Below, one piece after another: positions 50,001 to 61,450 of a DNA stretch of 64,000 nucleotides (positions are counted from its first letter, which is position 1; each line of letters begins with the position of its first letter). Source of the stretch: Diploscapter coronatus (Eukaryota > Nematoda > Chromadorea > Rhabditida > Rhabditidae). The notes under the pieces are model-generated. The model searched no databases. It was not told where the DNA came from and was given only the letters and a program-made list of their open reading frames with translations. Made by a program: the position numbers and the translations under genes. The DNA lies in the NCBI GenBank assembly GCA_964036155.1, contig OZ038423.1:39509249-39573248 (forward strand). The letters are read 5' to 3'.

Positions 50001-51914
50001 TTTTAGAAAAGATTGAAATCCAGACTTGAAATTGAAGTTGACTTTAAAAATGTTCTAATAAAGAATAAGAGGGTGAAAGGAATTGAAATCGGAAAAGAGC
50101 GAGGTCGGAATTCCTTGATCGTCCTGATTCAGATTGTCTCTTTGATTCTGTTACTTTTGAGTCATATGTTCCTGAGCATTGAATGCCTGCACAGTTCTGA
50201 TCCCCATTATCGATTCTTCAGCGATTTCTCCGGCCTTTCCAATGCATCTCATCTCCTGCATCATCGAAGCTGTTGTCTTCTGCAATTCACTCATTTCAAA
50301 TGTTATACTTGCAACAGAAGTTGTGATATACTTTCGCCATAAAACTCATGATAATGCAAGTTAGAGGAACCGCAGCGAGCATGAGCAGGCCCAATCTCCA
50401 TTCATAGCAGAAAGAGATTATCATTCCAGAAATCACCATCGCTAGTCCTATATATGTTAGAAATTCATCATGATTTGTAAGAAAGTTTTAAGCAAATGTA
50501 TGCTCACCTCTGATCAGTAGGCCTAATTTGTCTCCTATTCCATCTCGAATTCTGTCAATATTGCTGAAATAAGAATAAATAATAATCGTTATAACGTATC
50601 GCCACAGACATAAACTAATTTTATCTGATCATAGATAAAACACTATTCTAAATTAGCTTACTCATTGAGCTTCGCGGTAAGAGATCCCGAATGATTTTTA
50701 TCGATCCATTCTGCTTCCTGCCGCAAAATTGCCCTGATGAATTCCTGCCTAATTCGTGAAACAATCCTATTGCAGAGAATGTAAAAACACATGTACTAAA
50801 ACTGTTTTTATAAAAGAATAAAACTGAACTAGAAATGTACCCCAATAAAATTATTGACCAAAGTAAATATTCCGCTACCAAGGAAAACATAGACATTGCT
50901 ATAGGCTTTATCACGAAATTCGGTGCTATTCGCGGGATATAATAGGAAATCGTTTGTAATGTTCCCTCTAAAATCGCAAAAATTTGCCTAGTGTGGTAAT
51001 TATAATTTATAAATATAATTTCTGCTTATTTATCCTATTTTAATCATGCGTTCAAAGTTTTAAATGTCCAATTTAGCACAGGATTAATAATCAGAGAAAT
51101 TTGATTTATTCTCAAGATAAGCTACTCTTTATTGCCAACTTACATAAATAGAAAGAGGACTGAAAATGAAGCACCAGCAATGACGGAACAAATGCATCCA
51201 ATGCAGAGCATGGCATAGTCACGATTGTTACCGAATCGAAACTGAATATTTGAAATCATGCGGCATTTTGTATTATCCGAAATTAGGTTGCTCATAACTT
51301 TTTCCCGTTCACAATTCGAGATTTGACATTTTCATTTTAAAAAATAGTCGCAGTAAACATTTTGGAAAAACTATGGTTATGAATGCAGTTGGTAGGCCCA
51401 CATATATCATGCTACAATTTGATCAAATTCTGCACACATATTCACTCGCTGAATTATGATTTTTGACAGATTTCGTTCAAAATGGTTCACGATAATTGAA
51501 CATATCTGGGTGCATTCACGTCCATATTTGCTTCAAACTTTCGATCGTTACTATTGGTACAATTTTAAAGTTAATAAATCTTGGTAGAGATAAGTGAATC
51601 TTTAGTCTTTTTCTAATAGTTGTTTTTCTTTAAAATTTTAATTTCGCTAGACTTTTTATCTTTTAAATCATAAAAGAACTATTTGATAACTTAATGATTT
51701 CATCAAAATATAAGAACATCTTACCAAACCAGCTATAGAAACAGGCTTATAGTCCAACTTTCGTCTGGCAAGATCTCCTCTAAAATATTACTAGGGTTAG
51801 AGCATTTATTTAGCGATATGTTTACCTGCATAAAATAGTGTTAATGAATTGCTCAAATTTGGACTGCTCATATTTATCACTTTCCGGCTCAACTCCTATC
51901 GATTTTCCACCCAT
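44037..51914 (-). CDS. P-glycoprotein (ABC subfamily B full transporter)
   Basis: Thirty-three exons join in one frame from ATG 51914 to TGA 44037-44039, giving 1260 residues, the normal full-transporter length. Layout: membrane domain 1, nucleotide-binding domain 1, linker, membrane domain 2, nucleotide-binding domain 2. Domain 1 has Walker [10 protein letters not shown] (exon 49332-49138) and signature LSGGQKQR with Walker [13 protein letters not shown] (48647-48501). Domain 2 has GSSGSGKST (45170-44976) and LSGGQKQR with [12 protein letters not shown] (44459-44328). Both switch histidines (IAHRLS) are present, so both ATP sites look intact. The first extracellular loop has N-glycosylation sites NIT and NST. 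Family role: ATP-driven export of hydrophobic compounds across the plasma membrane; nematode pgp genes affect xenobiotic and anthelmintic tolerance. I cannot assign the pgp number. An acceptor at 51928-51929 lies 14 bases before the ATG. Two introns host palindromic repeats. The linker exons (47779-47723, 47656-47512) are the least certain. Confidence 0.93.
45596..45933. repeat. MITE-like element with ~110-bp inverted repeats in a P-glycoprotein intron
   Basis: The left half (AATTGGAACAAATAAAGGGA, then TTTCTTTCTCTCCTCT, GCGCAAGAGACGAG, ATTTGTTTATTCGGCGATT) pairs with the right half read in reverse (AATTTGAACGAAATG, TTTCTTTCTCACCTCT, GCGCTAGAGACAAG, ATTTGTTCATTAGGCGATT). The pairing covers most of the 338 bp. 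It fills the intron 45533-45952. No target duplication is clear. Confidence 0.65.
48260..48395. repeat. Palindromic repeat, copy 2 of a ~135-bp family
   Basis: The ends GGCAACTGGGAAAATAGT and, in reverse complement, GGCAACTTGGGAAAGTAGT form the terminal inverted repeats. The arms continue through GCATCGTCG and GCATCGTATCGTCG. It is related to the copy in unc-87 (27631-27764) by the GAAACAGTAT core. It occupies most of the P-glycoprotein intron 48074-48409, ending 14 bases from the donor of exon 48449-48410. Confidence 0.65.
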
Positions 51915-51929
51915 CGATAAATTATTTCT

Positions 51930-52969
51930 AAAAAACTGTATTCAATGGAATATGCACAAGTCAGAATTTTAAATTTCGAAATATGACGAATCAATAAAAT
52001 ATTGCTGATATTTTAGAAAATAGAACCGATGAAATAAACTTCAAGATTTTGGAACATCAGTCATTGATCGAGATTGGATACAAGAGCAGTGCCAACAATG
52101 AATAGAATAATGGATAATCATGCTATTGTAGGGCAGCTTGATTAGATTTTTGACCGTGACTGGTCAAATATATGTATATATTCTTTACACAGAAAATGGT
52201 GATATTAAATTTTCGATTAATACTTTCATATTATAAAAACGATGAGTTCAGTAAACATCTAAGAAGTTAAAATGAGTACACATTTGTCGTATGATCTGCC
52301 TTAATTTTTGTTCTATGTGTACAAACTCATATATCACTTTTTTCAATGACTGTAGACCAATTTGTGTAACAGCAGTTGTACACTTTGAACGGTGGGTTTT
52401 CGTGAAGGACTGTTTGATAAAGATTAGAAATCCGAAGAAGGTAATCACACGAAATATCAAATTAGCAAATTTAAAATCTTTTCAAACATTTCCTTTCCTC
52501 TTTCACAGATTTGAATCTCGAATTATTTAAAATTTGAATGTGTGGAAAATTGAGGGATTTATTTATTAAATTCAGCAATGTATCCTAATAAAATAACAAT
52601 AATAATGAAGAATTATATTTTTTGAATTATTAAATTAGAATTAAAACCCATTAATAAAAATTATAAAACATGATTAGTTAGAATAAAAATGAAGTGATAA
52701 AATAGGGATCATTATCCTGATATTCAATAATCAGATCATGAAAATTATTACCACAGGTGGAAAGTAAAATACTATGAAGTTTGACAGAAAAAAAACTACT
52801 TCCGAAAGGGAATTAGCAAATCATAAAAATAACTTGATAGAGCATAACGATATATCACCCAAAGTGGCTTATCAGGGCAAAATATGAGCATGAAAGGATC
52901 AACGAGCTCATTGGAAATACTTGCAAAAATATGATTAATGATTCTTAATTCTTAGATGATGTAGCCGGA
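51930..52969. other. Intergenic region between P-glycoprotein and tyrosine aminotransferase
   Basis: About 1 kb, very AT-rich, with no gene seen. It should contain the P-glycoprotein promoter and the aminotransferase 3' UTR. The short frames at 52248-52530 overlap on opposite strands and resemble no family I know. Confidence 0.5.
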
Positions 52970-54514
52970 TCATGCAGATTCACAGCTATTGACCTCGCAT
53001 CCCTCATCGGACGAATCCTCCTCTTGGCACTTGGCATCTGCGTAGCGTTCGCAGAATTCCTTGATTCGATCGGCAGCTTCGCGCATAATTTCTTCGTCGT
53101 AAGTCAGCACAAGTCGGATGTAGCCAGGGGCTGAGAATGCAGAGCCGGGCAGGCAGAACACCGATTCTTCCTAAAATTATGTTAATAAAAACCTAATTCG
53201 AGCAATTTATAAATAAAACCCACCTTAATGAGGTTCTGAACGAAGAGAACGTCGTCTCCATAGATGGATTTTTCGACACCAATCATCTGATACATGGCGC
53301 CTTGAGGTCGGATGGAACTGAGGCCAGGAACGCCCTTCAGAGCTGCATCAACGATGTTGCCGTTGGTTTCGATCACTTTGCGGTTCTTCTCGAAGTACTC
53401 TTCTGGAGTCTCAGCAAGGATGCGAGGCAGAGCGCCTTGGACGAGCGAGCAGGGACCGACGATTTTCTGAGAGAGTGCGACGATGCCCTGCAATAATTGA
53501 GAAGTTAATGACTGATAAGAGATGGGCAAGGAAGGAATGGTACCTTCTTGACTTGATCGAGAACCCCGAATCTGTTGTGGATAATCAACCAGCCGAGTCT
53601 CCAGCCAGGAACCATCCATCTCTTCGCGATGCCGTCGCAGGTGATCACAGGCACTTTGGGGCACAGAGTCGCGATCGGGATGAATTCGGCTCCGTTGTAG
53701 ACGAGGTCGCCGTAGATCTCATCGGCAATGATCGTCAGCTTGAATTTGTTGGCAATCTGAAGAGAAGGAGTTATTGATTGCAGGGTGAAATGTGATTCTT
53801 ACTCTAAGGAATCTGACGAGCTGACTCCGTCCGAAGACGCACCCAGTCGGGTTGCCAGGGTTGTTGATGACAATGGCTTTCGTGTTCTCGTCGATCATAT
53901 TCTCGAGTTCGAACTCGTTGATTCTTGCTCCATTGCGGATGTCGATATGATAGGCGCGATCCTACAATCAAACAAGTGAACTTCAAACTCAACTATGGTG
54001 AAGTTGACGCACCTCAATTCCACACGATCTGCAGAGAGTGGAGTAATGAGGGAATCCTGGCTGAGGCACGAGGATGTTGTCCCCAGGATTGGCTATAGCT
54101 TCGATCGCTATTTGGAGAGCGTGCGCACATCCAGAAGTGAGCACCACGTCGTCTGCAGAGACTTGGGCATCTGGGTGAGTGAACCGCGTTGCGACTGCTT
54201 CTCGAGCCGCTACTGCCCCAATAGCTTGGCAGTATCCATTCCACCTAAAGTTCGGAGCTCATCTATCAGCTCGAATCTAAGTTTTACGTTTGAGACTCGA
54301 CGACTTCTTTCACAGCATCGATGGCGACCCTTGGTGGAGGAAATGTGCCGCCGATAGAGGGGTCGCCCAGAGCGAACTTAAGCAGTGACTTCTCAGGATT
54401 TGGCTGAACCGCCATAAAGTCAACGATCCCACGAACTGGGTTGATTGTGTTGAGTGAATGGACTGATTGGGGAAGAACAGGCCAGACAGAATCATCATCG
54501 AAATTCGTCGACAT
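52970..54514 (-). CDS. tatn-1: Tyrosine aminotransferase
   Basis: Six exons in gene order: 54514-54288, 54244-54013, 53961-53803, 53756-53544, 53487-53224, 53170-52970 (TGA), 431 residues, close to family length. It is a fold-type I PLP aminotransferase that converts tyrosine and 2-oxoglutarate to 4-hydroxyphenylpyruvate and glutamate, the first step of tyrosine breakdown. Visible motifs: the N-terminal LKFALGDPS; TSGCAHALQIAI; NNPGNPTG; ADEIYGDLVY, with the cofactor-binding Asp and Tyr; CDGIAKRWMVPGWRLGW, with the Schiff-base Lys; and RLVLT, with the Arg that binds the substrate carboxylate. The C-terminus ends in an acidic, Cys-containing tail. The acceptor TTTAG at 54527 lies just before the ATG, consistent with trans-splicing. 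The family call rests on motifs across the whole length. Confidence 0.94.
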
Positions 54515-54528
54515 ATTGAGACGCTTCT

Positions 54529-56019
54529 AAACTTTTTGAAAATCGGTACGATCAGAATAATCTAATAATCAGGTACTCTCATAGGTAAGGTATTTGACAT
54601 ATAAAATATAATAGCGAGGAGTCATATCGTCCCGTAGATACGGTACAGGTTTGTAGTTTGAAATTTATACTGATATAGGTTCAAGGCTCAATTTTGAGTA
54701 TCTGTGGGTTTCCCCATTGTCCTACTGATAACATTTTATGATTTTTATAATTTAATCGCTTGGGTGAATTCGTCACTGAATTGGGAAGTAGATGTGCATA
54801 ATTCTTATCAACTCATTTCTAAAAGAAGTTATTCAATTTTACATTATTCCGATATCAATAAATGTGTCAAAGCAGGTACTGATAAAAGAATTTCCCTAAA
54901 TGATAGAAATAATACGTGCGCGATTTTTCTTTGAATTATCAATGAGTTGAAATCACCAATGAAACATTATGAATAATCTAGCGAAATAATGAGAATGATC
55001 TAAAATTTAAAGGAAGTAATTGATGCTAAAGATTCTTCCACACAAATAGCATGAAACTATTTTCGCTGATTATAAATCGGGACTAGTTTTCATTCATATT
55101 TGAAAGATAAAAATGGGCTCCCTTGACAAATTTCGTTTCAATTTGAACAAAGATTTAGTAAATCCAAAGCGTTAAAATGTGTTTGATTGATTCAGCTACT
55201 CATCGAACAGTTACGGATGATGAATTGTTAAAGCTGTCGAAGTGTAATGGGTTGATATTCAATTAATTCTTGCTTGATGTTTGTGGACTCACATGTTACT
55301 TTTTACTAATCACAAATTGACTAATGTCTCTACGAATGTTCAGTTCAATTGCTGCCTTTTCGAAACGAACTTTCTAGGGGAGCTTTGATATTTTCCGAAA
55401 AAAATTCACAACAAAGCATAACAGTCTAAATTTAAGAAAACAACTTCACGAACCTCGGATCGTCGAAAACAAATAATAACAAACAACGGCAGCAACAACG
55501 ATGATAACAGCGCTGCGAGTCCTCTTTATAGTAAGAATCAGAGGATTGCAGCATCAAATTTTGCTCTCTATACTTACAATTAGAGGCCAAGTCTCCGTCC
55601 TTCGAAGGAGAGAAAGAGCGCAGGAAATCTTCCGCCGTTTCAATTATCGCTAATTATTCCGTTAATTAGTTGATAATTTCATGAAACCAAGACACTAATT
55701 AGGTAATAAAATACGCCCAGAATGATGACGTCATTGGTTTTTTTTAAAAGCCTTCTGAAGGCATGAACGACGTCGCAACTCGAATGAGCATAACCTTTGA
55801 TAGGATGGACCGTTTTTGAAAATGTAAAAAGTTTTGAGCTATTCACGACCTCGACCATCACACTGATATCAAATTTACCCAATTCAACCTATTAGGGAAA
55901 ACCACTTGGCCTCTAGATATAAAGCCTTCGATATGTGAAATGAATGATATTGAGATAGAGGATTACGGTAGTTATTTGAGAAATTTAGGAAGAAAAGAAG
56001 TGAAAGAATTGAAAAATTA
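54529..56019. other. Upstream region of tyrosine aminotransferase, no gene seen
   Basis: About 1.5 kb without a supportable gene. It should contain the aminotransferase promoter. No TATA-like or repeated motif stands out. Confidence 0.45.
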
Positions 56020-56111
56020 GGTTCATAGAAAAAGATCGGGTTTTCTAAGAAATAGTAAGGGGAAGTAGGAGAAGAAAAGGAAAAAAAAACCGGTGTCTTT
56101 TTCTAGGAGCC
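56020..56111. repeat. 92-bp palindromic element, copy 1
   Basis: The ends GGTTCATAGAAAAAGA and GGCTCCTAGAAAAAGACACC (reverse complement of the right end) pair around a purine-rich centre. The second copy, at 62911-63001, has the same ends and the same internal words (TTTCTAAGAAATAGTA). No target duplication is evident. Confidence 0.7.
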
Positions 56112-56666
56112 TGCAGTATAGTATAAATTATCAGTTGTTGATCGAATTGGATATACTTTCTAACATTATCTAAAATTTGCTAATTGCGAATAACGTCTCT
56201 GATTATGAATCGAACTTTGGCTAGTATTAACTATTGAACTATAGCTCAAAGCACAAAATAATCATTTCAAAACTATGAGCATATCATGCATTTTCATAAC
56301 GCTAATCTAACTCACCGAGAAAGATCATTTTCTGGCTGTGTCAAGCTTTTCGTATTGAGATTTTTGTCATATATTGTATAAAAACAATGGAAATTTCGTG
56401 ATTCCTCGCGCTGAAGTTATTAGAAGCGCTTAATTTATGGCAAGTTTCGACCGGGAAACTGGAAAATCAATGAGCAGCTTTAGGAATATTTTGCGTTAGG
56501 CAAAATTTGTACTAGGCCAGGCTCCGGCTACATACACACAGGCTGATTAGATAGTGCACTCCTATGGAGTGCGCGCGCGAATGAATGTCTTAGAGCTATT
56601 GAAGATTGAAGCAATCTAGGCGATGAGCCAAATAATGTTGAAGAAAACCAAAAATTTGGATTATAA

Positions 56667-56810
56667 GCACACAAAACGAATTTTCACAGCTCTAAAAGTT
56701 AAGAGACTAATGACGCCAGGGAACGGATAAGAGAGTTTTAGTGCTGTGGAAGAGAAGAGAAGACAAGAGTTGCGATTGAAAACGTCTATTTAACTGCGAG
56801 AGATCACTAT
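56667..56810. repeat. Dispersed repeat, copy 1 (second copy at 62351-62488)
   Basis: The two copies share AGCACACAAAA, TAATGACGCCAGGGAACGGA, GTGCTGTGGAAGAGAAGA and GCGATTGAAAACGTC in the same order and orientation, with few mismatches. Both are followed, at different distances, by CTACTCCTA and a run of CTTTAGTAATTTT-like units. They are therefore two copies of a longer element that differ by an internal insertion or deletion. Confidence 0.75.
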
Positions 56811-56970
56811 ATATAGTGGACTGAGTAAGCGGATATTGGACTTTTTGCATCTCTCCCTTCCTAGGCTCAACCCCTTCGAAATAGTATGTGTCCTGAGGAG
56901 ACGAAAGAGATAGCAAAGAAAAGGGATAAGGGAAGAGCGAGAGAAAGAAGAAGCATAGTTCGTGCAAGTG

Positions 56971-57244
56971 AGTTGCAAAGAGTATACAATATCCACTTAT
57001 TCACAGTCCACAATACTCCTACTCTTTAGTAATTTCTATAATTTTTTAGCAATTTTCTATTCTTTAGTATTGTCGACTGTGAGTAAGTGAATATTGCATA
57101 CTCTTTGCAGCTCGTTTTTCTTTTCCCTCGCTATTTCTTTTCTCTTCGCCTCCCCGGAAAAGTGTAGAGAAATAGAGGCGGGACATGGGAAGGCAAGTTG
57201 CAGAAGAGTATGCAATATTCACTTACTCGCAGTCGACAATAGTA
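56971..57244. repeat. Nested inverted and direct repeats (three arms)
   Basis: Three related arms of about 46 bases are present: 56971-57016, 57068-57113 in inverted orientation, and 57197-57244 in the first orientation. Each carries AGTTGC, GAGTATRCAATAT, CACTTA and CAGTC/GACAATA. The first pair brackets CTTTAGTAATTTT-like units. It looks like a palindromic element with a partial extra arm, inserted in or part of the repeat that starts at 56667. Confidence 0.65.
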
Positions 57245-58154
57245 TGATTCATTCAAATTACTATTTTGACCTATATCTTCGTGGATTCAGATTTCAAGCT
57301 AATAGAAATCTATAGCTCATTATTACAGCATTCAAAAGTATTCAACCTATTTGTCTAAAAATGTTTTTTTACGAATTAACATAAAAGTTAGTTTTTCTAA
57401 AGTCAAACGTACTAATTTCTGCTCATTATGGTAATATTCATATTTATTCAGTGTAATAAGAAGACTAATTTTGTAATAAAAAATGTAATAAGTAATTCAC
57501 TACAAACTATGAAAATTAAGGAAAATGAATATTTAAGAGAGTAACAAGGACGCAATGAATCATTTCGAACTTTCGAAGTTGCAGTTATTAGTAATTCCTT
57601 TCCGATTTTTCTGACTTTTCTATGCAGATAAAAGATGCACACCCACGATGAGAATCATCGATTTCGGAAATCGATTAATAAATGCATTATTTCTCAAATA
57701 TTTATTTAGAGTTAAAAATAACTCCGTTTTCCTTTTTCTAAAGTTTTACTTATAATTAATGACAAGTAAAAGTAAATAGGAATGTGATTTCTGAGATATT
57801 TTTTTTACAAAATTTATCTTACAAATAGAATAATAGAATTTTAGATTGAAATAAGACAAATATTATTGAAATTTATTCAATAGTTCAAGTGAATTCAAAT
57901 TTTCAGGATAATAGCTTATTTGGAAAACAATTTATTATAAAATTTATCTTCTATTCAATATCGCTCAATTTCATAATTTACTCGTATCATTTAAGATTTT
58001 TCATTATTTTATATTTCAAACAAGACAAGAAAACAAAATAGTAAAGATTTCTTATCTAGTAGGAAATTATACAACTCCGAATATACAATTTTTGGGAGCT
58101 CATAAAAAATGAAGAACGATTGAAAAGTTAATTCAAAGAATTTTAGACATCTCA
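57245..58154. other. Intergenic region downstream of the C-type lectin gene
   Basis: About 0.9 kb, AT-rich, with no gene recognised. It should contain the 3' UTR of the minus-strand lectin gene. Confidence 0.45.
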
Positions 58155-59626
58155 TTATAGACTCTCTCTTGTCTGTGGCTGAATTGGAGCTAATTGATAA
58201 TTTTGATAATTGTAATTTTCATAGGACGATTTTGTCTGCAAAGAATTTTTCGATCTAATAGACAGTACTCGATTCCGATTTGAACTTGTTGTAATTTTAA
58301 AATAACTATCTGCATTGAGTTTGCCGGCACAAATAACGCAGATAATGATTAGAATTATGATCGCCAATGCTATGATAAGACATGTTAGAAGGACGAGAAT
58401 ATGAATTGGATAAGCACTTTCTTGAGGATTTGCAGTAGTTGCTTCAGAGCTCTAAAATGTTCAAATTAGTCAATGTAATTGTTGGAGTAAATATATGAAA
58501 GCTTGGTTAAATTGCCTACCTTGTGCTTGTATGGTTCTGCAACGCAAATTGCATACCCCCTCTGTTCGCAGTCGGCCATTCTCCACATTCCTTTTCGAGC
58601 GATAATTCTCTCATTTTCTTCTATCGAAGACATTATTATCTAAAATTAGCATTTTTCTCTAAACTTCTATTATTTCATTTCTACCTGCAAACATCTCCCG
58701 TGTTTAAAATTAGGCTCATTTTGTGCCCAATTAGAAAAATTCCCCCTAAAAACTCTTTTTAGCTGTATTTTAAATATCATTATCTCACCATGGAATATTC
58801 TGGAGATAGCTAGTCGTCAACAACTAAAAGTGAGTTCAGATTGGAAAAAAGTAGAGTAAATTTATACATAGTAAAATCTGTTTCTGAGCCATGCGAAGGG
58901 CGTTGCAGAAGTCGATGGATTTGCAGAGTTGAATACTGTAAATTAAGAATCGATCTTCTACAAGTTATTTATAAACTAACGCGTTTCAATGACATCTTGT
59001 TGATGTTTCGTTTGAATCACAGCCAATTCAGAATTTCTTCCCTTGCAAAAATTGAACGCTTCTTTCCAGTTACCCAAAGCTGATCTTGAAATCTAAACTT
59101 ATTTTGCAATCAAGACATTATCTAAAAGAATTTACAGTGTAGCAATCCTGGGTAACTTCGTCGTAGGCAAAATTGAACGGACATCTCTCTTTGGCACGAA
59201 CTGAAATTATCTACCGTTTTTAGAGAAATCATAATTCCCATAGTCATATAAACCAAGCACGCCGAAAAACTGCAATCTCGAATTATTTCTACTCATATGC
59301 GGCATACTTGCATAAATTAGTTATCTCTCGAATTTTTATCGATAAAGTTTTTTTATGGATTTTCAAAACCAAAAATTTGCATACTAATGACGATGCTTTA
59401 ACGAATAAAGAATTTCAGATTAAATAATGAAAAGTCTATATTCATCCAATAAAAAATTAAAAATCAATCGTCATTTTCATTGATACCACGTGCCTTTTTC
59501 CTTTAGTGTGTATGGGTTAGAAATGGATAGGTAAAACTAATGAATTTAGATTTTAAAAAACCGTAAATATGTTAATTTACCTGCATTAATTATTAAAATG
59601 TACAATATCACGAATGAATATCTCAT
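58155..59626 (-). CDS. Single-pass membrane C-type lectin-like protein
   Basis: Eight exons in gene order: 59626-59581, 59200-59136, 59092-58981, 58935-58868, 58823-58789, 58745-58685, 58639-58520, 58451-58155 (TAA), 267 residues. A signal peptide (MRYSFVILYILIINA) is followed by one C-type lectin-like domain. Visible are CPFNFAYDEVTQDCYT, NWKEAFNFCKGRNSELAVIQ, WGNFSNWAQNEPN with the EPN motif typical of mannose-type calcium sites, and the closing cysteines in WRMADCEQ and AICVAEP. The second calcium motif (WND) is not preserved. After a Ser/Thr-rich stem comes one membrane span (IHILVLLTCLIIALAIIILI) and a basic, then Tyr-rich cytosolic tail (YENYNYQNYQ). Role: probably a cell-surface recognition molecule; the ligand is unknown. 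It lies 713 bp downstream of the transmembrane kelch gene on the same strand. The call rests on domain pattern; all exon phases agree. Confidence 0.85.
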
Positions 59627-59879
59627 TTTTGAAGGAAAATACAGTAGTTTGCTTAGAAAGAGACGAATTAGCAAAAATTCTTCGGCTAGTTTATGGAATA
59701 GATGAATATCATCTGACGCATAGGGAAAATTTTCTTACAATTAGCAAAAACAGGGTGACTAACTGTATCAATTTGAAAGCAGGCAGTCTATTATCGTTAT
59801 CTTCAATGAATCAATTTTTTCAAGAAATTTTTCGCATAAAAGTTTGAAAAAATGCATGATTTATGAAGTGCTTTAAATA

Positions 59880-61450
59880 TTTTAAATATCGATTTTTCAA
59901 GAAAAAATTGAGTTTTCACCCAAAATTGAAATTTTTTAATCGAAGATTAAAAAGTTAGCAATAAAACAATACGATTGTACCCCTATACAAAGGCTTCAAA
60001 ATTATGTATAACATGCCGGGGTAAAAATGCACTCCTGGGGTGTGTAATCAAACCGAGTGCGGAGTGTCAACAATAACTGTTCACAAGAAATCGATTAGCT
60101 ATTTCTGCTATATTTTGAAAAATTTCCTTTGAAACTACTATAAAACAAATATTGGATTTGGTTACAGAATTTTTGAAATAAAATATTTAAAAGAATATTT
60201 ATTTCAGTTACAATTATCCCTCATCACTACTGGATGTCTTCGAGAGTTGTCTATATCACGTGCATTGAAATTAAATTATTATTTCACATTTTATTGAATA
60301 AATTTCCATATGAAATCTGAGATTACTATAATCGAGCTTTATTTTATGTTAAATTTTCCGACTTCACGCCATTCATTTGTTTGTGGATCGTATTCTTCGA
60401 TTGAGTTACAAAAATTTCCACTCCAAAAGCTTTGAAATCTAAATTAACATATTTCGTATAAAGGTATGTAAAATCTCAGCTCACCCTCCGATTGCATACA
60501 ATTTCCCGTTTGCAGCAACAAGAGAATGACTATGTCTTCCATCATTCATATCAGCGATTTGAGAAATTCGACTGCCAACTGGAGCTGAGGGGTCGAAACA
60601 CAGACAGGATTTGAATACTTCACGACTAAATATATAATGATACGTTATTTATCATACAAAATTAACGACTTAAATCCTCCAGTTATGTAAATTTTTCCAT
60701 TTAGCGATGCAACTCCGAAAGAGAGACGGGTTTCTGGAATCTCTCCAATTTCAGTCCATTCTCGTTCATCGTCTGATAATCGATATATCTTTCTACTTTT
60801 ATGAGCATCAATAACTGAATATCCATAATTACAATAATGAATATGCTATAATGTAACCGTATAAAATCTCATCGGATGTTATTATTTGAGCAGAACTAAT
60901 TGGAAAAGGAAATGTAAGTCCTGTTTGCCATATTCCATCTATTAAAACCTGAATAAATCATTTCATGGACTTCATTCGATCTTCTTACATCAGTTCGATT
61001 CGTATCTTCCCATGTTTCAGGATCCTTTCCACCCAAATAATACAATTTGTCTTTGAAATAAGCCATAGATGCATATCTACGCCATTCAGGAGGATCTGGA
61101 CCTGTAAAATTATTTGAATCGATCATTCATGGATTTGTTGAGCAAACCTTTTGAAATTTGTCGGGTATTCAAGTCATATATTTCAAATGAGTAATTTCCG
61201 CTAATTCCAAAAATCTGAAGTCCAAGAAATTATTCAAAATAATGAGCATAAGAATTTACTTCATTCTGTATAGTTGCTACTCCATATGGCAAATAATAAT
61301 TGTGGAATTTTGCAATCTCTTCTACTGAGCAGATAGATGGATCGAACAAGTATATTCTTCCTTCATCTTTACTATTATTTTGATACCAAACTAAATTATT
61401 ACAAATCGTTTCAAAGTCTCTTACTTAGCTTTCAACATTATTTCTTACGA
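59880..61450 (-). repeat. Segmental duplicate of the kelch cassette and its 3' flank
   Basis: This segment aligns with 39440-41020. It includes the shared downstream words AATTATGTATAACATGCC and GTGTGTAATCAAACCGAGTG, the 3' flank, all seven kelch exons and the last bases of the preceding exon (AAAATTTTATTCTATCG). Homology ends there: the first copy continues into an F-box and this one into a stalk and membrane span. The copies are about 20 kb apart in the same orientation. Confidence 0.85.

Noticed and set aside
59614..59847. Plus-strand open frame of 77 codons starting with ATG
   Set aside because: It overlaps the first exon and upstream region of the minus-strand lectin gene, has no recognisable motif and no splice-linked extension.
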